A DNA stretch of 64,000 nt, taken from assembly GCA_026014705.1 (NCBI GenBank), contig JAOZHU010000015.1, positions 62,001 through 126,000 on the forward strand, given 5' to 3'. The translations under genes were made by a program, and so were the position numbers. Shown here piece by piece: positions 49,398-58,391 of the stretch. The notes under the pieces were generated by a model, which was not told the DNA's origin, made no database searches, and worked only from the letters and a program-made list of their open reading frames with translations. Origin of the DNA: Candidatus Bathyarchaeota archaeon. GTDB lineage: Archaea > Thermoproteota > Bathyarchaeia > Bathyarchaeales > Bathycorpusculaceae. The stretch's first letter is position 1, and the number at the start of each line of letters is the position of its first letter.

Positions 49398-51650
49398 ATG
49401 AAAAAAAGCCTTGTCAACAGCCTAAAAAGCTTTGGGAAATTGCGCCTGCAAATCAATCACGCCTCGATAATTGCTTTTTCAGCTTTGTTGCTCATACTCT
49501 TTGTTGCCTTCACCATTCGCATTCTGCCTATCCGCTGGGAAATACCCGCGGGCACCGTTCGCCTAAGCGAATTTGACCCATACTACCAATTCAGCTTAAC
49601 GCGTTACATGGTGCAAAATGGGCTGTTTTCGCCTTATTGGCCAACACCATGGGTGAATACTCAACAGTGGTACCCTCAAGGCTTAAACATGGCGTCTTCG
49701 CTGCCTGCTCTGCCGATGACTACAGCGGCAATTTACAGCATCATATCTTTCATAGGCATAAATATTGATTTGATGACGTTCGCCGCGTTCGTGCCAGCAG
49801 TGATAGGCGCGCTCTGCAGCCTCGTGATTTACTTCGTCGGCAAAGACATGGGCGGAAAACCAGTCGGTTTACTCGCTGCGCTCTTCTTAGCTTTATCTCC
49901 ATCCTTCCTTCAAAGAACTTCACTTGGCTTCTACGACACGGAAATCCTCGGCGTATTATCCCTGCTCATGTTCATGTTCCTCTTTCTAAGAGCCATAGAC
50001 GTGGATAGAACCCTTAACTCATCAATAAAATACTCCATAGGCGCCGCACTCGCGATGGCGTACTTCATCACCGCCTGGGGCGCCGCATACTTCATGCTGG
50101 GGTTAACTGTACTCTTCGTTTTCGTGCTGCTCTTGATGAAAAGATACAACCAGCGCTTGTTGCTTTCTTACAGCATCACTTTCGGCGTAGCACTCTTCGT
50201 AGCGACCAAAGCTCCATACATTTCGCTGAGCTATTTGGTGTCAAGCGCGGTGATACCCGTGGCAGGCATGTTCATCGTGCTCTGCGTTTCAGAACTTCTG
50301 CGCCATAACCCATCCGCAAAAACAAGACTCACGCTCATTGTCGCATCGCTTGCCGTGTTGGTCGGCGGTTTCGTCGTGCTTTGGCAAATTGGATTGCTAC
50401 AAAACATGGCAGGGAAATTCATTTCGGTTTTGGACCCGTTTCTCCGTTCAGCAACGCCGCTCATTAACTCGGTGGCTGAACACAGAATTGCAGGTTGGGG
50501 AAACATCTACTATGAACTGGGAATAGGCGTACTGTTCTTCCTCGCAGGCTTGTACTTTACATTGAGGAACCCGACCAACAGAAACGTGTTTCTATTGCTT
50601 TTCGGCTTAACCTCGCTTTACTTTGGCGCCTCAATGGTGCGCCTTCTCGTGCTTTTCGCGCCCGCCTTCAGCCTCCTAGCAGCCAAAGGAACACTTGGCA
50701 TACTGAAGCCATTCTACACCTTGCTGAAGGAAACACCCAACATCGCCATAAAAACAAAGCGCGGTCTGGCGCGCGTAAGCAAAGAATACAGCGGGACAGC
50801 CATTTTTCTGGTTTTCCTCCTCTTAGTGACGAACCTCGCTTTCTCGCCTCAAAACGGCGGCATGCCCCGCGTTTACGGTCAAGCTTACACGCCTGTAACT
50901 ATCAGCGCCGCTAGTCTTCCAATAGCTCCTTCAGCGCCAGCCGAAGAGTGGATAAACATGCTTAGCTGGACGCAGCATAACCTTCAAGCCACAACCGTTG
51001 TGTGCTCTTGGTGGGATTACGGCTATTGGCTAAGCATAACGGGCAACGTTACGACTTTGGCTGACAACGCTACAATAAATGCAACTCAGATAGAAAACAT
51101 CGGCTTCATCTTTATGGCTAATGAACTGCAAGCGCTAAAAATGCTGGAAAAATATAACGCCACATACATCCTCGTCTTCATCACCATCGGTATCGGTCAA
51201 TCCTCGACTGGGACTACATATGTCGCTAACCCCGGCGGTTTCGGCGACGAAGGAAAGTGGGTGTGGATGGCAAGGATTTCAGGTCAAGCCCGCGACAGAT
51301 TCATCGAAAACAAATTCATCGACTCGAACTCTGCTTGGATTGATGAAAACCAGTTCGGTACTTCGGATAACTCAACTGGAGCATGGATATGGAACGACAA
51401 GGGTAAGAACTCAACGATATACAAGCTTATGAGCTGGGCGAAGCAAACATGGTGCGATGAGGCAGGCATGGGCTACATAGTACCCGACCAAACAGGGGTA
51501 CAACCCACCTACTTTAAGCAAGCTTACTTTGCAGGCTTGGAGTCAAGCTTCATTGAAACCGCACAGAAATACGGTGGCATCATACCCGTCGTTGCCCTAT
51601 ACGAAATCGACTGGCAAAAATACTACAACGACACGAGCCCCACAAGTTGA
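49398..51650 (+). CDS. aglB: Dolichyl-phosphooligosaccharide-protein glycotransferase (AglB/STT3)
   Basis: 750 residues: about 13 TM helices (to about 490), then a soluble domain outside. FDPYYQFSLTRYMVQ near residue 55-70 carries the metal-site DPY motif of the first loop, and CSWWDYGYWLS holds WWDYG (residues 538-542), the STT3 sequon-binding motif. It transfers the lipid-linked glycan to Asn in N-x-S/T sites of surface proteins. The secreted proteins in the 5-16 kb part have many such sites. It is followed 18 bases later by a GPT-like gene, probably of the same pathway. Confidence 0.95.
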   Translation: MKKSLVNSLKSFGKLRLQINHASIIAFSALLLILFVAFTIRILPIRWEIPAGTVRLSEFDPYYQFSLTRYMVQNGLFSPYWPTPWVNTQQWYPQGLNMASSLPALPMTTAAIYSIISFIGINIDLMTFAAFVPAVIGALCSLVIYFVGKDMGGKPVGLLAALFLALSPSFLQRTSLGFYDTEILGVLSLLMFMFLFLRAIDVDRTLNSSIKYSIGAALAMAYFITAWGAAYFMLGLTVLFVFVLLLMKRYNQRLLLSYSITFGVALFVATKAPYISLSYLVSSAVIPVAGMFIVLCVSELLRHNPSAKTRLTLIVASLAVLVGGFVVLWQIGLLQNMAGKFISVLDPFLRSATPLINSVAEHRIAGWGNIYYELGIGVLFFLAGLYFTLRNPTNRNVFLLLFGLTSLYFGASMVRLLVLFAPAFSLLAAKGTLGILKPFYTLLKETPNIAIKTKRGLARVSKEYSGTAIFLVFLLLVTNLAFSPQNGGMPRVYGQAYTPVTISAASLPIAPSAPAEEWINMLSWTQHNLQATTVVCSWWDYGYWLSITGNVTTLADNATINATQIENIGFIFMANELQALKMLEKYNATYILVFITIGIGQSSTGTTYVANPGGFGDEGKWVWMARISGQARDRFIENKFIDSNSAWIDENQFGTSDNSTGAWIWNDKGKNSTIYKLMSWAKQTWCDEAGMGYIVPDQTGVQPTYFKQAYFAGLESSFIETAQKYGGIIPVVALYEIDWQKYYNDTSPTS

Positions 51651-51668
51651 TACTCAGGGAGCGGTAAC

Positions 51669-52532
51669 TTGTTTCCACGAGTTCCTGATCAGCACAAGGC
51701 AGGTAAACCTTTAATCCTGAATGGTTTAGGCGTAACCTACGTCTTGTTCACCACTGTTTATCTTTTTTTAGTGTATTTTTCTGGTTTTCTAAAAGCCTCT
51801 AACGGCGTCAGTGCACCGTTAACATTGGCTGTATGCGTCTTATTCGGCGGTTTCATGGGATTGCTGGATGACTGGATGGACTTGAAATGGCGTTACAAAG
51901 CATTCATGCCGTTAATAGCTGCGTTGCCCCTTGTGTATTTGGCAGTGGAACACGGATTGCGTACGTCCATAGCGCTGCCGTTTATAGGCACGATTGAGTT
52001 TTCAGGCTACTACTATTTCGTGATAATCCCGTTGATTGTCATGATAGTCACCAACACTGTAAACCAGTTGGGCGGCTTGAACGGTTTGGAGACAGTTTGC
52101 CCCGCCATAATTCTGACGGGGTTAATGGCTTTGTCTCCTTCGCATCTGATTCTGATGCTTGGGCCTCTAATCTTTTGGCTTATTCTCGCAGGGTTTAACC
52201 TTCAAGGCAAAATTTTCGTAGGGAACTCGGGGTCATTCGCCATAGGCATGACCGTCGCCTCATTCGCCATAATCACCGACTTAAAACTGCCCTTGCTGAT
52301 TTCCATTATACCCTACGTTGTCAACTCTTCGCTCATACTATTGACCATTTTCCTTACCAAGAAACGGGCAAGCGTCTCGTTCGACGGCGAAAAACTCGTT
52401 TCTGACCATCGAAGGAGCCTAGTTACGCTCATAACCTACAGGCGACCGTTGACTGAGCGCCAAGTAGTCGCCATAATCTCCCTGTTAACTGCTCTCTTCA
52501 CAGCAGCGGCAGCGGCCATTTCGCTGCTTTGA
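51669..52532 (+). CDS. GPT/MraY-type phosphoglycosyl transferase (AglH-like)
   Basis: 287 residues from TTG. About nine TM helices and the family motifs: LLDDWMDLKWRYK with acidic metal residues, NTVNQLGGLNGLET with Asn/Gly for sugar-nucleotide binding, FVGNSGSFAIG, and a late basic segment (DGEKLVSDHRRS). These enzymes join GlcNAc-phosphate or a similar sugar to dolichyl phosphate, the first step of N-glycan assembly. The N-terminus is short: the first TM helix before VPDQHKAGKPLI seems missing, and no longer in-frame start is available before aglB's stop. It is in the same transcript as aglB by spacing. Confidence 0.88.
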   Translation: MFPRVPDQHKAGKPLILNGLGVTYVLFTTVYLFLVYFSGFLKASNGVSAPLTLAVCVLFGGFMGLLDDWMDLKWRYKAFMPLIAALPLVYLAVEHGLRTSIALPFIGTIEFSGYYYFVIIPLIVMIVTNTVNQLGGLNGLETVCPAIILTGLMALSPSHLILMLGPLIFWLILAGFNLQGKIFVGNSGSFAIGMTVASFAIITDLKLPLLISIIPYVVNSSLILLTIFLTKKRASVSFDGEKLVSDHRRSLVTLITYRRPLTERQVVAIISLLTALFTAAAAAISLL

Positions 52533-52624
52533 GCAGTTTTCCCCTTCAGGCAAATTGGCATTTGCGGTTTGTTGTTCGGGTTCAGTAAGTTTAATAGGGT
52601 ACTTCATTTGGATTATTGTTGTTG

Positions 52625-52655
52625 GGCGGGTAGGTGGTCCTCCACCCGTTCCGCC
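52625..52655 (+). promoter_or_regulatory. Hairpin in the leader of the QueT-like gene (candidate riboswitch or translational control)
   Basis: GGCGG (52625-52629) pairs with CCGCC (52651-52655), and inside GGTGG (52633-52637) pairs with CCACC (52642-52646) around a TCCT loop, with GTA/CGTT internal loops. It ends 17 bases before AGGAGG (52673-52678) of the queuosine-precursor-like transporter. The tail AAATAAACCCCGGTG could base-pair with the hairpin in an alternative fold. No known riboswitch class was matched by eye. Confidence 0.45.
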
Positions 52656-52687
52656 TAAATAAACCCCGGTGTAGGAGGAATGGAAAA

Positions 52688-53233
52688 GTGAAGTTTGATA
52701 GTCGAGACGTTACTTTGACCGCTGTCTTTGCGGCGTTGTATACTGTAATGAATGCTGTTCAGATGGTCACGGTTGGGAACCCAACAGTCTATGGTCCAGT
52801 TCAACTACGCGTTGCTGACGCGTTGATTCCGTTGGCGGCTTTGTTCGGTTGGTCAGTGGTTGGCGGCGTTACCATGGGTTGCTTCGTAACTAACGCGTAC
52901 TATTTTGTCAGTCCAACGGATGTGGTTTTTGGTCCAATAGCTAACTTTGTTGCTGCTTGCTTGATTATGTTTCTTAGAAAGCGTCGTTTGCTTGCCTGCG
53001 TTGTTGGCTCTTTGCCTATTGGGTTTATAGTTGGCGGTTATCTTTGGCTGTTCTTTCCGCCGCCTGAAATCTTTAGCACGGTGCCCGCGTGGTTAGCCAG
53101 CATCGCCAGCATCACAATCAGTAGCTTGATTGCAGTGGCTGTCTTCGGATACGCGTTGCTGCTAGTGTTTAGCCGCAGAGGTATTATTGAGCCGTTGAAG
53201 TCCCGTGGACTAAAAGTTGTTGAACAAAAATAA
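52688..53233 (+). CDS. QueT-like queuosine/archaeosine precursor transporter (S component)
   Basis: 181 residues from GTG 52688, preceded by AGGAGG at 52673-52678. The frame is open upstream to 52634 but that part is the hairpin region. About five or six TM helices. The N-terminus has DVTLTAVFAALYTVMNAVQ and VQLRVADALIPLAALFG, close to the RxxEAL pattern of QueT. QueT is the substrate-binding membrane subunit of an ECF transporter for 7-deazaguanine precursors, used in archaea for archaeosine or salvage. The stop directly abuts the convergent polB gene. Confidence 0.72.
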   Translation: MKFDSRDVTLTAVFAALYTVMNAVQMVTVGNPTVYGPVQLRVADALIPLAALFGWSVVGGVTMGCFVTNAYYFVSPTDVVFGPIANFVAACLIMFLRKRRLLACVVGSLPIGFIVGGYLWLFFPPPEIFSTVPAWLASIASITISSLIAVAVFGYALLLVFSRRGIIEPLKSRGLKVVEQK

Positions 53234-55999
53234 CTATGCCAAGAACCTTTCAAGCTTTGTTAAGCCGATGATTTCGTCGAAGCTTAAGCCTAACGCGTCC
53301 AAGACTTGGTCAAAAGTGGAGTGCAAGTACGCAGTGTACTTGTCCACGTCCACCTCGTTTTTTGTAGCTAATTCCACAGGCTTCACGTGTGGTTCTCGTG
53401 TGGTTTTGACGAAGCTGATGAGGTCGCCTGCTCGTATTTCTGCGCCGTTATCTTTCAGGATTTTGGCTGCTTTAACGTGCTGTGGCGTAGTCTTCGTGTA
53501 ATGCTCCAGTTCTTCGCCTAAAACTATGTGGAATGCTAGTTCGCCGAGGTTTTCCCATTCCCTTCTTTTCAGACGCATGTAACGTTCACGAACGATGTCT
53601 GCTATGTCTTTCTTGGCTTTTTCGAACTCCACGGGAGTCTTCACTTGCGATAGTCGTTCCTTCATCTTGTTGAAGGCGTTTTTAATGAAGGCGGGAATGT
53701 GTTTTTTCTTTCCTGTTAGCCCTTTAACGTCAACGGTGCCGTCTTCTAGAACGCCGAGGTAATTCTTTTTGCGGCTGCTGAAAACCGCGTATCTGTAAAC
53801 CTTATCCACATCTATGCCCATCTTCAATTCATGCTCAGTCCAGCGGGTCAATTCCTCAACTTGCTCTCTGGAGGGGTTTTTCAGGAAGAGGCTGTCCGTG
53901 TCACCATAAAGCACTTGGATGCCTAAGCTTTCGGCGTGTTTGAGTATTTGCGTTATAGAATGCCTGCCGATGGCCGCTGTAGCTTCCGCCACTGGAGGGC
54001 AGTACAGGTCGAAGCTGTCGGCACCGAACACGCCGTAGCTAGCGTTCAAAATAACCTTCAAAGCGCCCTGAGCGATGTTGTACCATATCCTTAATTCAGC
54101 AGGCAAAGTTTTGTCTTTGGCTTTCAGCTTGTACCACCGCACACGCAGGTCCCGCAGTGACCCAATCAACAAGCTTTCCATTGCACGCTTTTTCGTGCAC
54201 ACCCAGTGCGGCGTGTCCGGTATCAGGTTGCTTTGGCACTCCGCGTGCGTGCAGAGGATTGATTGGTAGCCGAGATTCCAGACTTTTATTATTGACGGGT
54301 ACAGGCTTGGGAAGTCCATCACAGCCACGTTGAAGTGGACGCCGGGGACTGGCTCAACGACTATGGCGCCCTTGTATTTTTTGCCTTTTATTATCGCTGT
54401 GGTTGCAACTTTGCCTTTTTTGGTGAGTATGTCCTCGGCGTTTGGAATCAGCATGTTTCGTTTGCGGTGTTCGCGGTGCATGAAGTTGCGTATCCACCGT
54501 GACACGCCTTGGCGGCTTACGTCTTCCATGGGCATGCTGCTGATTCTCGCTAAAACGAGGATTAGCTTCATGGGTAACTCGTCTTCGAAGCTTGTCAGCT
54601 TAAATGTGATTTCCGAATCTCTCAAGCAGTAGCGGGCTAGTTCAGTGTAAGTCAATTCGCTGAAGCTTTTCTCTAGCTGGATTTTCTCCACGCCAATCAG
54701 CGCGTTGCCCACATCGCCTAACGTCACATCGCGGTAGCGGTTATTAAAAGCGTAAATCTGAATCGACCTGTTGAAGAAGAATTTGTACAAGTCAATGTGC
54801 ACGCCGTAACGCAGCAGGCAGACGCGTTTGCCCACTTCTATTGGGATGTCGCCTTTGCTTATGCCCAAGTTTATTGCCCGATGCGCCAGATAGCGTAAGT
54901 CGAAGTCGTCGCCGTTGAACGTCAAGATGAACGGGTACTCCCAGAGCACTTCGAAGACGGCTCTGAGCAGTTTCTCTTCGCTTTCAAAGTATTCCACGCT
55001 TACCTCTGCAGGCAAATGCTCATTTCCTTCGCGGACGCCTTCCCGCTTCAAGAGCAGCACTCTCTTCTGGTTATCCGAGGTGTACACGGATACACAGGTC
55101 ACAGGGTAAGCGGCTTCACGCGGATCAGGAACTCTGGTGGATACAGGCGCGGTGACTTCGATGTCTATGGCTGCCCTGCGAAACTTTGGCGCTGGATACT
55201 CCAGCAGTCTCGCCCATGCCTCAGTGTACTCCAACTCTTCCGCTGTGTCTCCTTTGAAGATGCTCTTAATCTGGCTGACTCTTTGCTCGGTTTCCTCCAG
55301 ATTCACCGCGCTGAGACTGCCGTTTTTGACTTCATAAATCATTCCGGGCAGAAGCTGCCTATCGTAAATGTAGCATTGATAATATTTTATTCGGGCTTCC
55401 CACACTTTTGCCTCTTCGCTGTTTGTTATGCCGCCTGAAATTTTCGGGAAGTCCTCGGGGATTATGTCTCTCAAGGTGCCTTCGGGTTTGCCGCCGATGG
55501 CTAAAGGGTCATTCGCGAAGATTTTTGTCACGGTGACTTTTTTGTCTAGAAGCGGGTCGAACTTCTCTTCTAACTCAAAATGGTCAAAACCTTCATGGTG
55601 CACTACTCGGTCGATTTTTTCCAGTTCATGCTGGGAAAGATTGGTCAGACAATAGGGCTTATGCCCAGTGTTATCATACCAGAAATAAATCTTGCCCGAT
55701 TGGGGCTCGTACAGTTTTATCAACGCCTTTTTCAAGTGCCCGTCATAACTTGCGGAAACAAAGTAAGACGGCAACAAGTTTTCAGGCGCAACCGGCGGAA
55801 AAACACGTCGTCTCCCCTCTTTTTTCTGGTTCTCCTCTGCTGTGTTTTTGGCTGGTGCTTCCGCTTTCGCCTCTTCATTAACCATCTTTTTTGGCACTTG
55901 AGAGTAGAAATCTAAGCTTTTCTGCACCATTCCACTCTTAACCTTTAGCGCTATTCTATAAACGGTATAGACTAAAATCTTTACTGGCTTATCAGCCAA
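53234..55999 (-). CDS. polB: DNA polymerase family B
   Basis: 921 residues with an N-terminal exonuclease domain and C-terminal polymerase domain. AAIDIEVTAPVS begins the exonuclease (motif I), TFNGDDFDLRYLAHRA is motif II, and YCLRDSEITFKL is motif III. Polymerase motifs are VAVMDFPSLYPSII (A), KVILNASYGVFGADSF (B) and LYGDTDSLF (C). It is a replicative or repair DNA polymerase. The N-terminal 80 residues are charged (EEAKAEAPAKNTAEENQKKEG) and low complexity; the true start might be ATG at KMVNEEAK rather than 55999. It is convergent with queT and touches it without a gap. Confidence 0.95.
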   Translation of the reverse strand: MADKPVKILVYTVYRIALKVKSGMVQKSLDFYSQVPKKMVNEEAKAEAPAKNTAEENQKKEGRRRVFPPVAPENLLPSYFVSASYDGHLKKALIKLYEPQSGKIYFWYDNTGHKPYCLTNLSQHELEKIDRVVHHEGFDHFELEEKFDPLLDKKVTVTKIFANDPLAIGGKPEGTLRDIIPEDFPKISGGITNSEEAKVWEARIKYYQCYIYDRQLLPGMIYEVKNGSLSAVNLEETEQRVSQIKSIFKGDTAEELEYTEAWARLLEYPAPKFRRAAIDIEVTAPVSTRVPDPREAAYPVTCVSVYTSDNQKRVLLLKREGVREGNEHLPAEVSVEYFESEEKLLRAVFEVLWEYPFILTFNGDDFDLRYLAHRAINLGISKGDIPIEVGKRVCLLRYGVHIDLYKFFFNRSIQIYAFNNRYRDVTLGDVGNALIGVEKIQLEKSFSELTYTELARYCLRDSEITFKLTSFEDELPMKLILVLARISSMPMEDVSRQGVSRWIRNFMHREHRKRNMLIPNAEDILTKKGKVATTAIIKGKKYKGAIVVEPVPGVHFNVAVMDFPSLYPSIIKVWNLGYQSILCTHAECQSNLIPDTPHWVCTKKRAMESLLIGSLRDLRVRWYKLKAKDKTLPAELRIWYNIAQGALKVILNASYGVFGADSFDLYCPPVAEATAAIGRHSITQILKHAESLGIQVLYGDTDSLFLKNPSREQVEELTRWTEHELKMGIDVDKVYRYAVFSSRKKNYLGVLEDGTVDVKGLTGKKKHIPAFIKNAFNKMKERLSQVKTPVEFEKAKKDIADIVRERYMRLKRREWENLGELAFHIVLGEELEHYTKTTPQHVKAAKILKDNGAEIRAGDLISFVKTTREPHVKPVELATKNEVDVDKYTAYLHSTFDQVLDALGLSFDEIIGLTKLERFLA

Positions 56000-56065
56000 G
56001 CGGTTACGAAGCGTCTTTAACTCTTATTTAGCACTGCTGCGTTGTCTATTGCTGTGTGAACCGCT

Positions 56066-57412
56066 TTGTTGAAAGACGCTTGGACGGTTGCCATCGAAAC
56101 CCTCAGCTGGATAGAAATGCAGAAACTAAGCGAACGCCTCGCTTTAACAAGAACAGTCAAGCAACTGAACATTGGAAACGCTGACGCAATAAGATACGGC
56201 TACGGACTTGTGTGCGAAACCGTCAGGCGCAAAAACCTCATAGACAGCTTCATCAACAGCGTGCTGAAACCGAAAACCCTGAGCGAACTCACATTAGGTG
56301 TTCAAGCTTTCCTGCGGCTTTACGTTTACCAGACTCGAATCACAACGCAGTGGGCTAAAACAGACATAGAAGAAGCCGCTGGCATAGCCAAGCTAGCGCG
56401 GGCGATTCTGGGCTGGGGGACCCTGAGCGAAGTTGAACCCTTCTTGGGGCTACTCCTCACGCAAAAACCCGAACTCGAACTGAGAGGCGCAAGTGATGAA
56501 AAACGAGTAGCAATGAAAACGTTTCATCCCGTGTGGTTCGTCAAATACTGCTTTAAACTGCTTGGGCGCAGAGAAGCCCTGGCTTTTCTGGAAGGCAGCA
56601 TGAATCCACCGCCTACGTACATCAGATTAAACACGCTGCGGGCTTCAGAAGAAGAAATTCTGGAAGAACTGGCAAACGAAAATGTTAAACTGGAAAAGAG
56701 TGAACCGCTGAAACACGCCTACAAGGTCACCGCCATAAAGCACGCCCTCACCCGCACATCAAGTTTCCAAAAAGGGCTATTCTACATTCAAGACAAAGCA
56801 AGCTGCTACGCCGCTGAAGCCGCTAACCCAAAGCCCGAAATGACTGTTATGGACGTTTGCGCAGCGCCCGGAGCCAAAACCACGTACATAGCCCAGCTAA
56901 TGCGAAACAAAGGCGAAATTTACTCAGTAGACTACTCCATTCGAAGAATACGAACATGGCAAAAAGAAACATCACGCATGGGCGTAGAAATCACGGAGCC
57001 AATACTTGCAGATGCACGCAGCAATTTGCCCTTCAAAGCAGAAGCTGACATCGTAATCTTGGACCCACCATGCACCAGCACAGGCGCCTTCGGAAAAACG
57101 CCGTCAGCCAAGTGGCGTCTCACCCAGCGCTCGATTGAACGCATGAGCGCAATTCAATGGCAGATAATCAACAACTGCGCTGAAAAAGTGAAAAAAGGCG
57201 GAGTTTTAGCCTACTCCACCTGCAGCATAACAGTTGAAGAAAACGAGATGATAATTGAACGTTTCCTAAAATGGCATCCCGACTTCGCGCTAGAGGAAAT
57301 CAATCCCCAAATGGGTCTGCCAGGATTCAGAGGGCTGACAAAATGTCAGCGGCTTTATCCGCATATTCACCACTGCACCGGTTTCTTCATTGCAAAACTG
57401 CGAAAAACCTGA
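56066..57412 (+). CDS. NSUN/RsmB-type RNA m5C methyltransferase
   Basis: 448 residues from TTG. An N-terminal NusB-like helical domain (about 1-140) is followed by the RsmB/NSUN catalytic domain. SAM-binding: VMDVCAAPGAKTTYIAQL (about 262-279). Cysteines: DPPCTSTG (Cys336) and YSTCSI (Cys386), the usual catalytic pair. It methylates cytosine C5 in rRNA or tRNA. Divergent from polB with about 65 bases between starts. The target RNA cannot be told from sequence. Confidence 0.92.
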   Translation: MLKDAWTVAIETLSWIEMQKLSERLALTRTVKQLNIGNADAIRYGYGLVCETVRRKNLIDSFINSVLKPKTLSELTLGVQAFLRLYVYQTRITTQWAKTDIEEAAGIAKLARAILGWGTLSEVEPFLGLLLTQKPELELRGASDEKRVAMKTFHPVWFVKYCFKLLGRREALAFLEGSMNPPPTYIRLNTLRASEEEILEELANENVKLEKSEPLKHAYKVTAIKHALTRTSSFQKGLFYIQDKASCYAAEAANPKPEMTVMDVCAAPGAKTTYIAQLMRNKGEIYSVDYSIRRIRTWQKETSRMGVEITEPILADARSNLPFKAEADIVILDPPCTSTGAFGKTPSAKWRLTQRSIERMSAIQWQIINNCAEKVKKGGVLAYSTCSITVEENEMIIERFLKWHPDFALEEINPQMGLPGFRGLTKCQRLYPHIHHCTGFFIAKLRKT

Positions 57413-57460
57413 ACCACCAAAAGTTCAATTTTACCCCCCTCCCTCAAATTGCTTTCGTAA

Positions 57461-57536
57461 ATAGAGAAGCGCAGGCAGCGCCTAACCGAGTAGCCGCCAA
57501 CTGCCTATGCACCGAGAGAGCACAGGGCTTCGTGAG
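57461..57536. ncRNA. Candidate short structured RNA between the NSUN and gltB3-like genes
   Basis: AGGCAG (57473-57478) can pair with CTGCCT (57501-57506), with GAAGC (57466-57470) and GCTTC (57527-57531) as a possible outer stem. A T-rich stretch (TCTATTCTTCTATTCTA) follows at 57543-57560. Pairing is only by eye and the inner loop is large, so it may be chance. It lies between two convergent genes. Confidence 0.2.
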
Positions 57537-57581
57537 CGAATCGTCTATTCTTCTATTCTATAATTCCAGCAAGTTTGGTGC

Positions 57582-58385
57582 CTAGTGTGAGTACATGTTT
57601 TGGTAGGGTCTCTTGGAAATGGGCACTATTTTGCGGAATTTGGCGTTCATGATTTTTTCATAGTCAGCGTCAAAATAGCTGCAGAAATCCCGCGCCAAAG
57701 TCTCGATCAGTTGCATGTCACGTTTGCCGACGTTCATTATTCTGGTGCCTTTGCCCAATTCAAGCAGGTCTCCGCGTTCATAGATGACGCCATTGTGCAT
57801 GCCCGTGCCGACGAAACGTGCCTTGCAGCGTTCACCTTCAGGCAAAGTCAAACCCAAAATGAGCATAGCGCCGCCTGCCATATATTCGCCTAGGAAATCC
57901 TGTGCAGTTCCGCCTATGACCAACTGCGGTTTTTTGCCCTGATACTCCTTCATGTGGATGCCTACCCTGTAGCCCACGTCATCGCGGACGAAGATTCTCC
58001 CACCCCGCATCGAATGCCCAGTTATGTCCCCTGTGTGACCGTGGATTACTATTTGTCCTTCGTTCATTGTGTTGCCGCAGCCGTCCTGTGCGTTTCCATG
58101 AACCACAAGTCGTGGGCCATTCATGAACGCGCCCAAATCGTTTCCCGGGGTTCCGTAAATGTCGATTTGAACCTCCCTGTCCAAGTCAGTGCCAATGTAA
58201 CGTTGCCCGCAGACGTTGTGGATTTCAATTTTTTTAGCGCCGTTGCTGCTTATCGCCCTTAAGAGGCTGTTAAGGTCCTTATAGTGCATGCCATCCGAGT
58301 CGATTTTCCACACTTCATCTTCCACTTTCACAGAGGAAAGCAACTTTCTGTCGAGCTCTGCGTTCAATTTTTCTTTCTCAAGCAT
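57582..58385 (-). CDS. Glutamate synthase GXGXG-domain subunit (gltB3-type)
   Basis: 267 residues: a right-handed beta-helix with many G-x-x-G turns (DIYGTPGNDLGAFMNGPRLVVHGNAQDGCGNTM, VIHGHTGDITGHSMRGGRIFVRDDVG). In the large subunit of bacterial glutamate synthase this domain is fused at the C-terminus. In archaea it is a separate protein, and the three separate parts work as a complex. Seven bases after gltB2, so it is the last of five co-directional genes. The C-terminal 40 residues are a short helical ending. Confidence 0.92.
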   Translation of the reverse strand: MLEKEKLNAELDRKLLSSVKVEDEVWKIDSDGMHYKDLNSLLRAISSNGAKKIEIHNVCGQRYIGTDLDREVQIDIYGTPGNDLGAFMNGPRLVVHGNAQDGCGNTMNEGQIVIHGHTGDITGHSMRGGRIFVRDDVGYRVGIHMKEYQGKKPQLVIGGTAQDFLGEYMAGGAMLILGLTLPEGERCKARFVGTGMHNGVIYERGDLLELGKGTRIMNVGKRDMQLIETLARDFCSYFDADYEKIMNAKFRKIVPISKRPYQNMYSH

Positions 58386-58391
58386 CGTCGG

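Noticed and set aside
52625-52690. preQ1 riboswitch of a known class
   Set aside because: The leader has a hairpin and A-rich tail, but the loop and pseudoknot bases of preQ1-I, -II or -III were not found by eye.
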